64,000 nt of DNA from a bacterium (GCA_021832345.1 JAKBKY010000008.1:1-64000), one strand, 5' to 3'; numbered from the stretch's first letter, positions 8,466-16,015 are shown. Numbers and translations: made by a program. Notes: generated by a model not told the origin, from the sequence alone.

Positions 8466-9123
8466 GGAGATCGAGAGCCAACTGCGCGGCTCGAACCGGG
8501 GCGAAAGCTCGGCGGTGGTGGGGGCTGGGGCCGTAGCGACCAAGCGCCGTCAGGTGAGCGGGTGTTCCGTATCCCTTATGCGCGGCATACCCATAGCGAG
8601 GATCTTCCCGGTCGAGCGCGCGCATGAGCGCGTCGCGATGGACCTTCGCCACGATCGAGGCCGCCGCAACGACCGCGCTGCGGGCATCGCCGTGGATGAG
8701 CGGCTCCTGCGGTCCGGTAAAGTGCGGCAGGCGGACAGCGTCGGTGATGAGGTAGTCGATGGGGCATTCGACGGCCGCAAGCGCGCGCTCCATCGCCAGC
8801 AGCGTGGCACCGAGAATGTTCAGGCGCTCGATCTCCGCCACGGAGGCCAGGCCGACTCCCCAGCCGCTGGCCTGCTCGGCAATCGCGGTGGCTAAGACGC
8901 TTCGGCGCGCTTCCGGGACCTTCTTCGAATCGTTGAGCCCCGGGAGGTAGAGCGGCGAGCTGACCACGATGCAGGCGGCGACGACGGGTCCCGCCAAGGG
9001 GCCGCGCCCCACTTCGTCGATCCCGGCGATGAGGCGGTGCCCCAGAGACATCGCCGCACGTTCGTGGCGATGGAGCTCGTGCAGGCGCGAGCGTTCGCGA
9101 TCCGAGAGCGTGCTAGCGTCCAT
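8449..9123 (-). CDS. rnhB: ribonuclease HII
   Basis: Removes misincorporated ribonucleotides and RNA from RNA-DNA hybrids. 224 residues; the hallmark GIDEVGRGPLAGPV (near residue 33) supplies the first acidic pair, and LITDAVRL and SIVAKVHRD carry later family residues (Asp and Lys/Asp). The C-terminal YGYAAHKGYGT and LGRYGPSPHHRRAF are typical. It starts 11 nt inside the rbgA 3' end and its stop lies within yraN, so rbgA-rnhB-yraN are coupled. Confidence 0.96.
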   Translation of the reverse strand: MDASTLSDRERSRLHELHRHERAAMSLGHRLIAGIDEVGRGPLAGPVVAACIVVSSPLYLPGLNDSKKVPEARRSVLATAIAEQASGWGVGLASVAEIERLNILGATLLAMERALAAVECPIDYLITDAVRLPHFTGPQEPLIHGDARSAVVAAASIVAKVHRDALMRALDREDPRYGYAAHKGYGTPAHLTALGRYGPSPHHRRAFAPVRAAQLALDLHGTPS

Positions 9124-9934
9124 CCGGCGCTCCGGCGGTTGGCTGCACCGCTTCGAAGGAGATGCGCCCGAAGCCGGCGCTGCCGAAGTGGCTCAGGTAG
9201 GATCGCGCCGCATTGTGTATGTCCGCCTCGCCGCCGCGCCGCAGGATACCGCGAAGCGCCGCAAATGCCTCGAGGTTTGGAACCTTGAGGTCCGCTCGAT
9301 GTTCGCGCAGCCACATGTAGAGACGATCGGTGACCTCTTCCGGGTCATAGCGATCCTTTGGAACCGCCCCAACGGCTGCGAGCATCCATTGCGCCTCTGG
9401 GGTCGCAATCTTCGGCACGAGGACCCCGGGCGTGTCCATCAGCTCGAGGTTGCGGCCCAGGCGAAACCATTGCAACGTACGGGTGACGCCTGCGCGATCT
9501 TCAGTTTTTGCCGCGGAGCGTCGAATGAGGCCGTTGATAATCGCCGACTTGCCGGAGTTGGGCAGCCCGACGACGATCGCGCGCTTGCGGCCGCGTACCC
9601 CGACGGCGAGCCGCTCAAGTGCCGATGCGACGGTGGCGACCTCGGGCTGCGCCGTTGCTTGAACCGCTACAGCGGGCTGCCCGAGCTTGGCCAGATGCGA
9701 CATCCAGCCTTGCGTGGTTCGAGGATCGGCGAGATCGGTGCGGGTGAAGACGAGCAGGTGCGGGCGGGCGCCGATCAGGTCGTCGAGTGCGGGGTTGCGG
9801 CCGCTTGCGGCGATCCGTGCATCTGCAACTTCGACGATGACGTCGATAAGTTCGAGATACTCGCGAATCTTGCGCATCGCGCGCACCATGTGCCCGGGAT
9901 ACCACTGGACCGCGCGGTCGAGATTGTCGCTCAT
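9113..9934 (-). CDS. rbgA: ribosome biogenesis GTPase RbgA/YlqF
   Basis: Circularly permuted GTPase that helps finish the large ribosomal subunit. Motif order confirms the permutation: G4 region near residue 65, then G1 VVGLPNSGKSA (near 155), G2 GVTRT, G3 DTPGVL. The N-terminal QWYPGHMVRAMRKI is the RbgA signature. The G4 motif reads TRTD where NKxD is expected, so guanine specificity may be altered or supplied differently. 273 residues is family length. It lies 15 nt after lepB and overlaps rnhB by 11 nt, the common lepB-rbgA-rnhB order. Confidence 0.94.
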   Translation of the reverse strand: MSDNLDRAVQWYPGHMVRAMRKIREYLELIDVIVEVADARIAASGRNPALDDLIGARPHLLVFTRTDLADPRTTQGWMSHLAKLGQPAVAVQATAQPEVATVASALERLAVGVRGRKRAIVVGLPNSGKSAIINGLIRRSAAKTEDRAGVTRTLQWFRLGRNLELMDTPGVLVPKIATPEAQWMLAAVGAVPKDRYDPEEVTDRLYMWLREHRADLKVPNLEAFAALRGILRRGGEADIHNAARSYLSHFGSAGFGRISFEAVQPTAGAPDGR

Positions 9935-9949
9935 GGTGCCTTAGGTGCC

Positions 9950-10459
9950 TCAGAGTGCGCCGAGACGGTCGGCCGGCCACAGGGCCGCCACGGCCTTGCC
10001 GATGACGTCCCGCTCGGGAACGGGGCCGAACATGCGTGAATCTTCGCTGACGACCCGGTTGTCGCCAAGCACGTAGAGCATTCCCGGTGGGACGGTGATC
10101 GAGGGGAGACTCCGGTCGTCGCGATAGCGGACGTAGGGTTCGAAGAGCCGTTGCCCGTTGACGTAGACGATGCCTTGCCGGATGCGGATCCGGTCTCCGG
10201 GGAGCCCGATGACGCGCTTGATGAAGATCTCGGGAGGGTTGCCGTCATGGCGGAAGGCGATGATGTCGCCGCGCTGCGGTGCGCCGAATCGGTAGGCCAG
10301 CGTATCGATGACGACCCGTTCCCCGGAGTCGATCTGTGGAGCCATGGAGCGGCCCGAGACTTGCGGAAAGCGAACGAAGAAGGCTGCGAGCAGCGCCGCG
10401 AGAATCGCGACTTGCACTGCCAGTCCGGCAACCGAACGCCAGCGGAGCGACCGAAGCAC
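9950..10459 (-). CDS. lepB: signal peptidase I, short form (third of three)
   Basis: Cleaves signal peptides of exported proteins at the outer face of the membrane. 169 residues: one N-terminal transmembrane helix (about 10-30), catalytic Ser38 in SGRSMAP and general base Lys82 in FIKRVIGLPGD, then the GDNR box (VLGDNRVVSEDSR). It lacks the long insert between the Lys box and the GDNR box seen in the two upstream copies, and resembles the classic minimal enzyme. GTG start at 10459, 38 nt after the second copy. Confidence 0.93.
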   Translation of the reverse strand: MLRSLRWRSVAGLAVQVAILAALLAAFFVRFPQVSGRSMAPQIDSGERVVIDTLAYRFGAPQRGDIIAFRHDGNPPEIFIKRVIGLPGDRIRIRQGIVYVNGQRLFEPYVRYRDDRSLPSITVPPGMLYVLGDNRVVSEDSRMFGPVPERDVIGKAVAALWPADRLGAL

Positions 10460-10497
10460 GGACGGAGGTCTTCGACGCGCGGCAGCGCGCGCCTATG

Positions 10498-11238
10498 CTA
10501 GCGCGTCAGGAACCTTGCGTCTTGCGGCGGCCAGAAGATGAGCACCGCCTTGCCGGTAAAACCGGCGGGCTGCCCGGCGCGCGGCCCGGTGAAGAAGCGT
10601 CCCTGGTCTTGCGCGAATCCCCAAATGTGCGAGTCTTCGGAGTCGTTGCGATTGTCGCCCATCATGAAGTAGCAGTGCGGTGGGATGCGGTTGGGCGCGA
10701 GCCAATCTTTCTTCGGCGGGATATTCGCATCGGCAGGATCCAGCGGTTGGTAGCCGCCGCCGTCGTTGACGTAGATTTCGTAGTTCTTGATGATGAGATT
10801 ATAGGCAGGTTTGGCGGCCTCGTAGGGCTCGTACTGGGCCCTGCCGTCCAAGTAGACCGTTCCGTTATGGATGCGCATCGTCTCTCCCGGCAGCCCGATG
10901 ACGCGCTTGATGAAATCATCCGGCGTGGGGATGGGAGGCGGAAAAACGACGATGTCGCCTTCCTGCGGCTTGAAGAAGCGATATTGAAACTTGTCGACCA
11001 AGAGAACGTCATGGATTTGCAGTGTCGGCAACATCGACCCGGACGGGATGTAGTACGTGCGGGCAACGAACGTAATGAGAAACCACGCCGCCAGGCCGGC
11101 CGTAATGAATGGATCGAGATACTCGCGTGCGATAGCGGTGCTTCGGCCCCGGCTATTGGCAGTGACCGGACGCAAGCTGAGGATAATTCGCGCGATAAAC
11201 AGGACGGCGACGAGAATGAGCAGTTCGGTTGGCGTCAT
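10498..11238 (-). CDS. lepB: signal peptidase I, long form (second of three)
   Basis: 246 residues. An N-terminal helix (TELLILVAVLFIARIIL) is followed by a second hydrophobic segment near 45-60, then Ser68 in PSGSM, Lys111 in DFIKRVIG and MGDNRNDSEDSHIWGF. Between the Lys box and the GDNR box there is an insert of about 50 residues (ending in DANIPPKKDW) absent from the short copy. All catalytic residues are intact. Its close similarity to the upstream copy across the full length indicates tandem duplication. It starts 28 nt after that gene's stop. Confidence 0.93.
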   Translation of the reverse strand: MTPTELLILVAVLFIARIILSLRPVTANSRGRSTAIAREYLDPFITAGLAAWFLITFVARTYYIPSGSMLPTLQIHDVLLVDKFQYRFFKPQEGDIVVFPPPIPTPDDFIKRVIGLPGETMRIHNGTVYLDGRAQYEPYEAAKPAYNLIIKNYEIYVNDGGGYQPLDPADANIPPKKDWLAPNRIPPHCYFMMGDNRNDSEDSHIWGFAQDQGRFFTGPRAGQPAGFTGKAVLIFWPPQDARFLTR

Positions 11239-11266
11239 CAGGATAACGTTCTCTCTTGTAGTGCCT

Positions 11267-12004
11267 TTAGGAAAGAATTCGAAAGCGGTGGAGCGGCCAA
11301 AAGATGCAGAAGACTGGGCCGGCGAAACGTGCGCGCGCGGAAGTCCCTTTCAAGGGTCCTGCGGCGAACGGACCATGACGTTGCGCAAATCCCCATACAT
11401 GGGAATCGTCGGAGTAGTTGCGGTTGTCTCCGAGGACGAAGTAGAAGCCTCGCGGGATGCGATTGGGCGCTTGCCACATCGAGCGTGGTGGGATATCCGC
11501 TTGGCGGGGGTTGAGGGCCACGCCGTCGACGTAGATGGTGTAATGTGCAATCTCCAGATTATAGCGGGGCGCCTGGTTGATATACGGCTCCGAGACGGCT
11601 CTTCCATTGCGATAAACGATACCATGGCGAATCGAGATCGTATCACCCGGGACTCCGATCACGCGCTTGACGAAGTCGTCTCCGCCTGAAGCGATAGGAG
11701 GCATGAAGACGGCGATCTCGCCCGGCCGTGGAGGATGCAAGCGGTAGGACAGCTCGTCGACGAGGACGATATCGCCGACGTGGAGCGTCGGGATCATGGA
11801 AATTGACGGAATGTAGAACGTGCGAATGACGAAGGTCGCAAGAAAGAGCGCGACCAAGCCGATGACGATGAACCCGTCTAGCCACTCTCGGAGAACGGCA
11901 ACGGCCGGTGCGCGTCGTGCGTCGGTCGTCAGCGCCTTACTGCCCGCTGCGATGCGTACGATCGCGAGCACACCGATCGCAGCGAGAAGTTCGAGAGGAG
12001 TCAG
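11267..12004 (-). CDS. lepB: signal peptidase I, long form (first of three), probable CTG start
   Basis: Catalytic Ser in PSISM and Lys in DDFVKRVIG, with LGDNRNYSDDSHVWGF. A GTG at 11971 gives only 234 residues and begins inside the first helix. Reading back to the rplS stop adds 11 codons, LTPLELLAAIG, which align residue for residue with MTPTELLILVA of the second copy. The ATG of that copy is matched by CTG at 12004, which overlaps the rplS TGA as CTGA. The resulting 245 residues equal the 246 of the paralogue. No other start codon fits, so CTG initiation is proposed; GTG 11971 is the default alternative. The long insert is shared with the second copy. Confidence 0.9.
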   Translation of the reverse strand: MTPLELLAAIGVLAIVRIAAGSKALTTDARRAPAVAVLREWLDGFIVIGLVALFLATFVIRTFYIPSISMIPTLHVGDIVLVDELSYRLHPPRPGEIAVFMPPIASGGDDFVKRVIGVPGDTISIRHGIVYRNGRAVSEPYINQAPRYNLEIAHYTIYVDGVALNPRQADIPPRSMWQAPNRIPRGFYFVLGDNRNYSDDSHVWGFAQRHGPFAAGPLKGTSARARFAGPVFCIFWPLHRFRILS

Positions 12005-12363
12005 CGCTCGGTCGGCCGGACGGTCTTCTTCTCTTTGATGCGCGCGGCTTTGCCGATGCGGTCGCTCAGGTAGTAGAGCCTGCTGCGGCGAACGCGGCCT
12101 CGCTTGCCGACGTCGATCTTTTCGACGCGCGGGCTATGCACCAGAAACGTTTTTTCGACGCCGACGCCATGGGCGACTCTGCGCACGGTGATCGATTCGC
12201 TCGTGCCGCCGCCCTTGTGGACCGTCACGACGCCTTCAAACATCTGCACGCGTTCCTTGCCGCCTTCGACGATCTTCGAATAGACCTTTACGGTGTCGCC
12301 GGAACGGAATCCAGGCAACTGCTCTTTGCGCTGCTCGCGATTGAGAATGTCGATGACGTTCAT
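12001..12363 (-). CDS. rplS: 50S ribosomal protein L19
   Basis: 120 residues matching L19 throughout: LPGFRSGDTVKVYSKIVEG, RVQMFEGVVTVHKGGG, ESITVRRVAHGVGVEKTF and the basic C-terminal KRGRVRRSRLYYLSDR. L19 sits at the subunit interface of the ribosome. It heads the rplS-lepB-lepB-lepB-rbgA-rnhB operon and has its own good promoter 73-101 nt upstream, separate from trmD. The stop TGA is shared with the CTG start of the next gene. Confidence 0.97.
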   Translation of the reverse strand: MNVIDILNREQRKEQLPGFRSGDTVKVYSKIVEGGKERVQMFEGVVTVHKGGGTSESITVRRVAHGVGVEKTFLVHSPRVEKIDVGKRGRVRRSRLYYLSDRIGKAARIKEKKTVRPTER

Positions 12364-12435
12364 GGCTCTTTATCCGATTTCTAGCAGATGCGCGACAAAA
12401 CGGGCATGCGGAGCAGGCTCCGACGCAACTTCGGC

Positions 12436-12464
12436 ATGATACCACGCACCGCAACGGACCGCAA
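12436..12464 (-). promoter_or_regulatory. sigma-70-type promoter for rplS
   Basis: Read on the minus strand: -35 TTGCGG (12459-12464), a 17-nt spacer, -10 TATCAT (12436-12441). The start point would be near 12429, giving a leader of about 65 nt before the rplS ATG. The -10 hexamer is identical to that proposed for speD at 26283. Confidence 0.65.
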
Positions 12465-12550
12465 CGCCTCTACTCGCCGCCCCTCTTCGCGCCTCGTCTT
12501 CGAATAAAAATCGCCTCCGAATCCAAGAATGGCCCAAGTCCGACAGACTC

Positions 12551-13234
12551 CTAGGAATCGAGGAGGTCGGCGCGACGCTCGGCGGTTCGTCGCCGGGACT
12601 CTTGCCGGCGCCAGGCGGCGATCCGGGCGTGGTCGCCGGAGAGCAGAACCTCCGGGACGCTGACCCCGCGAAAGGTAGCCGGACGCGTGTAACTGGGGTG
12701 GTCGAGCAGACCGTGGGCGAACGACTCGGCGTCGGTCGACCCGGGCGTGACGACGCCCTCAAGAAGCCGGACGGTCGCGTCCATGAAGGCCAGCGCCGGA
12801 ATCTCTCCGCCGGTCAGGACGAAATCGCCCAGCGAGAACTCTTCGACCGGATACAGCTCGCCGAGCCGTTCGTCGATGCCCTCGTAATGGCCGCAGATCA
12901 AGATGAGACGGTCGAGGCCGGCCAGGCGTTTGGCATCGCTATGGGCGAAGTGCTTGCCGGCGGGAGTCGGCATGAGGATCGCCCGGCGTTCGTTCGGGGG
13001 CGCTTGGTCGAGGATCCGATCGAGGGATCGGACGATCGGCTGTAGCCGTAAGACCATGCCCGGTCCTCCGCCGTAGGGGTCGTCGTCCGCACGTTGCGCT
13101 CCGTCGAGCTCGTCGAGCAGGTGATGGTAGCGTAGGTCGACGATTCCGGCTTCGACCGCTCGCCCCACAATCGATAGGCCGACAAACGGGGCAAAGACTT
13201 CCGGGAAGAGCGTGAGGATATCGATCGTGAACAT
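12551..13234 (-). CDS. trmD: tRNA (guanine-37-N1)-methyltransferase
   Basis: Methylates G37 next to the anticodon using S-adenosylmethionine, preventing frameshifts. 227 residues. The trefoil-knot SAM site is visible: PTPAGKHF, ICGHYEGIDERL and EFSLGDFVLTGGE; substrate-binding DDDPYGGGPGMVL lies before it and the C-terminal RPATFRGVSVPEVLLSGDH is standard. It lies 187 bp upstream of rplS, the usual neighbour, but rimM and rpsP are not on its other side: the next gene is divergent, with only 11 bp between start codons. Confidence 0.97.
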   Translation of the reverse strand: MFTIDILTLFPEVFAPFVGLSIVGRAVEAGIVDLRYHHLLDELDGAQRADDDPYGGGPGMVLRLQPIVRSLDRILDQAPPNERRAILMPTPAGKHFAHSDAKRLAGLDRLILICGHYEGIDERLGELYPVEEFSLGDFVLTGGEIPALAFMDATVRLLEGVVTPGSTDAESFAHGLLDHPSYTRPATFRGVSVPEVLLSGDHARIAAWRRQESRRRTAERRADLLDS

Positions 13235-13245
13235 CTTGAGGTACC

Positions 13246-13728
13246 GTGTTCGACTTCTTTCGAAGATTCGCTAGGTCTGGGCCCCGGACACCGCTCGACG
13301 CGGCCCTTGAGGCGCTCTCTCGCGGCGACCACCCACGGGCGCTGGCTGCCTTGGAGGCACTCTTGGCGCAGCCCGACCTCGAACGCAGCCAGCGTGTGAT
13401 TGCGTTGAATAAGCGGGGGGTGCTGCGCGTCGGCTTGCACGACCACGGTGCCGCGCGCGGCGACTTCGAGGCGGCGCTTGCCCTCGATCCCGCCTACGCG
13501 CCGGCGCATGCCAATCTCGGCAATCTCCTCTACGAAGAGGCGCGTTACGAAGAGGCAATCCTGCGCTACGAGGCTGCGATCCGAGCCGACGATGCGTACG
13601 CGACGGCCTACGTCAACGTGGCTGCAGCCTACAAGCGGCTCGGTCGGCACGCGCAGGCCGTCGGCGCGCTGCGAAAGGCGGCTCGCTTAGAGGGACGATT
13701 GCCTCTGAAGCCAAGCAAGTCCCGATGA
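13246..13728 (+). CDS. TPR-repeat protein
   Basis: 160 residues with three to four tetratricopeptide repeats: ALEALSRGDHPRALAALEAL, GDFEAALALDPAYAPAHANLG, ILRYEAAIRADDAYATAYVN and AAYKRLGRHAQAVGALRKA. TPR arrays bind partner proteins, and no other domain is present. GTG start with a TTGAGG-like element before it. The stop overlaps the next gene's ATG (ATGA), so the Clp-N-like protein is a natural candidate partner. The start lies 11 bp from the divergent trmD start, leaving no room for conventional separate promoters. Confidence 0.8.
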   Translation: MFDFFRRFARSGPRTPLDAALEALSRGDHPRALAALEALLAQPDLERSQRVIALNKRGVLRVGLHDHGAARGDFEAALALDPAYAPAHANLGNLLYEEARYEEAILRYEAAIRADDAYATAYVNVAAAYKRLGRHAQAVGALRKAARLEGRLPLKPSKSR

Positions 13729-14219
13729 TCGACCGCGACGCGATCCGCCTCTCCGACGAACTGTTGACCGTGATGCGTGCGGCGGCACGGTACGCCGTAC
13801 GGTTCCATGAACCGTTTGTGTCGTCGCGCAGCGTGCTCTTGGCTTTGCTCGATGATCCGACCATCGGCTCTGCGCTCGAAACGGTCGTCTCTCGCGAGAA
13901 GCTTGAGGCGTTGCCGCTGCCTAGCGACCCGCGCAAAGGGCTCATGCGGATTCCGGAGCCGGGGTTGATATCAAGCGAACAAGCTGCGATCCCACGCTAC
14001 GATACGTTGGCGTTTAAGCTGCCCGACGGGAGCACCAGCGTGTGGCTGGGCCGCGATGCGTATGTCATGTTCAACGAGGGTGCACAGCGCGCCGAGGGCA
14101 CCTATCTGCCCAAGCACCTGGCCTTCGGGATCGCGGCTGAGGCCCTGCGCTCGCCCGGAGTGCTGGCGGAGCTGCGCGTTGAACCCGGGCGCCTAACCGA
14201 CGCCATCTACAACCTCTAG
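13725..14219 (+). CDS. stand-alone Clp-N-like domain protein
   Basis: 164 residues. The first half (LLTVMRAAARYAVRFHEPFVSSRSVLLALLDDPTIGSAL) fits the Clp repeat: a helix, then the x-H/R-x-LLLALL motif used by ClpA/ClpC N-domains and ClpS-type adaptors to bind substrates. No ATPase domain follows. The C-terminal half (TLAFKLPDGSTSVWLGRDAY and LAFGIAAEALRSPGVLAEL) is not recognised. The ATG overlaps the TPR gene stop. A role as an adaptor or regulator is inference. Its 3' end overlaps the convergent gene by 27 nt. Confidence 0.72.
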   Translation: MIDRDAIRLSDELLTVMRAAARYAVRFHEPFVSSRSVLLALLDDPTIGSALETVVSREKLEALPLPSDPRKGLMRIPEPGLISSEQAAIPRYDTLAFKLPDGSTSVWLGRDAYVMFNEGAQRAEGTYLPKHLAFGIAAEALRSPGVLAELRVEPGRLTDAIYNL

Positions 14220-14714
14220 ACGCGCCGGCATGTGCGACTGGCGGTCGCGAGCGGATGCGTCGCTGGTTGCCAGTTCTTCGAGGTATTCGAAGAGTTCGGG
14301 CAAGGTGATCTGTTCGAGTGCGGTGCGATCCGCTTTGCGGCTTTCGTCGTCGCCTTCGTCACGTACGTAGCAACGTGACTCGATGCCGTCGCTACTCTCA
14401 CTTGCAAATGACACGGCGAATCCACGACCGGGCAGTTCGTCGTAGATTCGCATCGTCTGCGGGTTGAGGATTTCGATCGAATGGGCGTGGTGATCGGCGT
14501 CGAAGAAGAGGATCGTGAGGTAATCGCGGTTCGATACTTCGATGGAACCAACCGTGAAGACGTTCTTGGCTGAAAAAAACTCGTGGCCGTGCTTGCTTCT
14601 ACTCGATATCTCGTAGAAGACGCGGCGCGCGACAAAACGGTGCAGAATCTTGCGCACGGTTGGGAGCGAAGCGAGCGTTTCGGTACGATTGCCCCGCGTA
14701 TAAATAATCTTCAC
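14193..14714 (-). CDS. hypothetical protein, 173 residues
   Basis: Not recognised. A soluble, acidic protein with two beta-rich stretches (VFTVGSIEVSNRDYLTILFFDADHHAHSIEIL; FAVSFASESSDGIESRCYV) and a helical LPELFEYLEELATSDASARD near the end. The 3' end overlaps the convergent Clp-N-like gene by 27 nt. GTG start. Codon use is less GC-biased than in its neighbours. The frame is open over its full length with sensible composition, so it is probably real. Confidence 0.6.
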   Translation of the reverse strand: MKIIYTRGNRTETLASLPTVRKILHRFVARRVFYEISSRSKHGHEFFSAKNVFTVGSIEVSNRDYLTILFFDADHHAHSIEILNPQTMRIYDELPGRGFAVSFASESSDGIESRCYVRDEGDDESRKADRTALEQITLPELFEYLEELATSDASARDRQSHMPARLEVVDGVG

Positions 14715-14774
14715 GGGTGGACCGGCGGACTTGCACGGGGTCGGCAGGGAGCCCTGCCGAAGAGTGAGGGCGGT

Positions 14775-15020
14775 ATGTTTTCAGCTCCGGATATGGTCGT
14801 GATCGGCGTCCTGGCGCTCTTGCTCTTCGGCCCGGAGCGGCTGCCGAGCATGATGCGCCAGGCCGGCAGGGTGATGCGTGACGTGCAGAACGCGTCTCAG
14901 TCGTTCGTCGCCGAAATGGAGCGGGCAGCGGAACTCCGTGAGCCGGTCTCGCCGCCCTCACCGCCAGTCGATCAATCACTGGGCACGCCTCTGCAGCCCG
15001 ACGAGCCGCCCGAGTCCTAG
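14775..15020 (+). CDS. TatA/TatB-type twin-arginine translocase subunit
   Basis: 81 residues: a short N-terminal transmembrane helix (MVVIGVLALLLFGPERLPSM), the FGPERLP hinge with the conserved Phe-Gly, an amphipathic helix (RQAGRVMRDVQNASQSF) and a Pro-rich tail. This is the TatA/B/E layout; a longer amphipathic helix and Glu in the hinge lean towards TatB, but the type cannot be settled. The ATG at 14775 is preceded by GAGGGCGG. The open frame begins further upstream at 14583, but those residues are not family-like. No tatC is nearby. Confidence 0.85.
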   Translation: MFSAPDMVVIGVLALLLFGPERLPSMMRQAGRVMRDVQNASQSFVAEMERAAELREPVSPPSPPVDQSLGTPLQPDEPPES

Positions 15021-15280
15021 ATGTTGAAGTTCTGGCGGATCTCGGTGATGCGCTGGGCGATGAGGCTACGCACCTGCGCCTGAAGGCGTTCTTTTTGATC
15101 GCCGGGCAGGCGCTGGTAGACGAGATACCCGGCGGCTGACGCCAACCCGCCCAGCACACCGACGAGCAGCACCTTGCCGATGTCGCCCCCGTCGTCGTGG
15201 TCGTCGTGATGCTCTGAATGCTGGCCGTGGCTATTAGGTGCAGACCATTGCGGTGGGGCTGTGTGGAATTGTTCAGGCAT
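15017..15280 (-). CDS. small His/Asp-rich membrane protein
   Basis: 87 residues. A His/Asp cluster (HGQHSEHHDDHDDGG, about residues 18-32) is followed by one hydrophobic helix (GKVLLVGVLGGLASAAGYLVY) and a basic amphipathic tail (QRLPGDQKERLQAQVRSLIAQ). The cluster could bind metal ions, but that is inference. The 3' end overlaps the tatA/B-type gene tail-to-tail by 4 nt. It occupies the place after prp where rpmA would normally be, but it is not L27. Confidence 0.6.
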   Translation of the reverse strand: MPEQFHTAPPQWSAPNSHGQHSEHHDDHDDGGDIGKVLLVGVLGGLASAAGYLVYQRLPGDQKERLQAQVRSLIAQRITEIRQNFNI

Positions 15281-15347
15281 TCGCTCTCCTCGTGATGCGG
15301 CGTAGGTTGCGTGGTACGTTCATCGTACCCGCAACGCCTCGTTTCGG

Positions 15348-15677
15348 TTACGCTTCGTGCTCGTTTCGGCAACGAACGTGGGCGGGGTGCTCCTGCGCGA
15401 TGCGCGCGACCGCCAGTTGCGCCGTAGCGACGATGGCGGCTACTGCCTCGTTGTCTCGTGCGACCTGCGGCCAGCGCACGGCGAGGGTGCCTTTGCGTTG
15501 TTCGACCTGGAGTTTGATGCCCGCATGGGACTCAAGGCCCAGGCGCGCCGCAAGCAGGATCGCTGAGACCGCCGCACAGACGATGTCCTGCCCTTCCGCG
15601 GCGAAGCCGGCATGACCGTCGGCAAAAAACGAGGACAGCCGGTTCCGGCTGTCCCTGCGAAAGGTAACTTCAAGCAT
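15348..15677 (-). CDS. prp: ribosomal-processing cysteine protease Prp
   Basis: 109 residues. The catalytic pair sits in GHAGFAAEGQDIVCAAVSAI: His in DGHAG and Cys in IVCAA, 12 residues apart, as in the Prp/YsxB family. Prp trims the N-terminal extension of ribosomal protein L27 in some lineages. It lies 14 nt downstream of rplU as usual, but rpmA (its substrate gene) does not follow. The C-terminal part (LQVEQRKGTLAVRWP) is typical for the fold. Confidence 0.9.
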   Translation of the reverse strand: MLEVTFRRDSRNRLSSFFADGHAGFAAEGQDIVCAAVSAILLAARLGLESHAGIKLQVEQRKGTLAVRWPQVARDNEAVAAIVATAQLAVARIAQEHPAHVRCRNEHEA

Positions 15678-15691
15678 CGCGCGCCGAAGGG

Positions 15692-16006
15692 CTAGGCGAG
15701 GCTGATCTTGGTGATCTTGACTTGCGCGAAGTGCTGGCGGTGGCCGTTGAGCTTGCGAACGCGCTTCTTCGGCTTGTAGCGAAAGACCAGAATCTTCTTG
15801 GCCTTGGCTTGACGGAGTACCGTGCCGAGGACCGAGGCGCCCGCAACGGCCGGCCGGCCGACCTGCACGTTGGTGCCGTCGCTGGCCAGAACCACAGAGT
15901 CGAACGTCACATCGGTGCCGACCTCACGGTCGATGAGGTCGCAGGCGATGACGTCGCCCTCGGCGACCCGGTACTGCTTGCCGCCGGTTTCGATGATCGC
16001 GTACAT
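15692..16006 (-). CDS. rplU: 50S ribosomal protein L21
   Basis: 104 residues from ATG 16006: MYAIIETGGKQYRVAEGD, then LVFRYKPKKRVRKLNGHRQHF and the final VKITKISLA, all diagnostic of L21, which binds 23S rRNA. The open frame extends upstream to 16093, but the extra residues are not L21-like and lie over the promoter. The -10 hexamer is only 9 nt from the ATG and there is no Shine-Dalgarno sequence, so the mRNA would be nearly leaderless. Confidence 0.97.
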   Translation of the reverse strand: MYAIIETGGKQYRVAEGDVIACDLIDREVGTDVTFDSVVLASDGTNVQVGRPAVAGASVLGTVLRQAKAKKILVFRYKPKKRVRKLNGHRQHFAQVKITKISLA

Positions 16007-16015
16007 AACCAAGGT

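Noticed and set aside
10336-11514. 392-codon plus-strand frame across two signal peptidase genes
   Set aside because: Antisense shadow: Arg-rich, no recognisable domain, while the opposite strand encodes complete signal peptidases.
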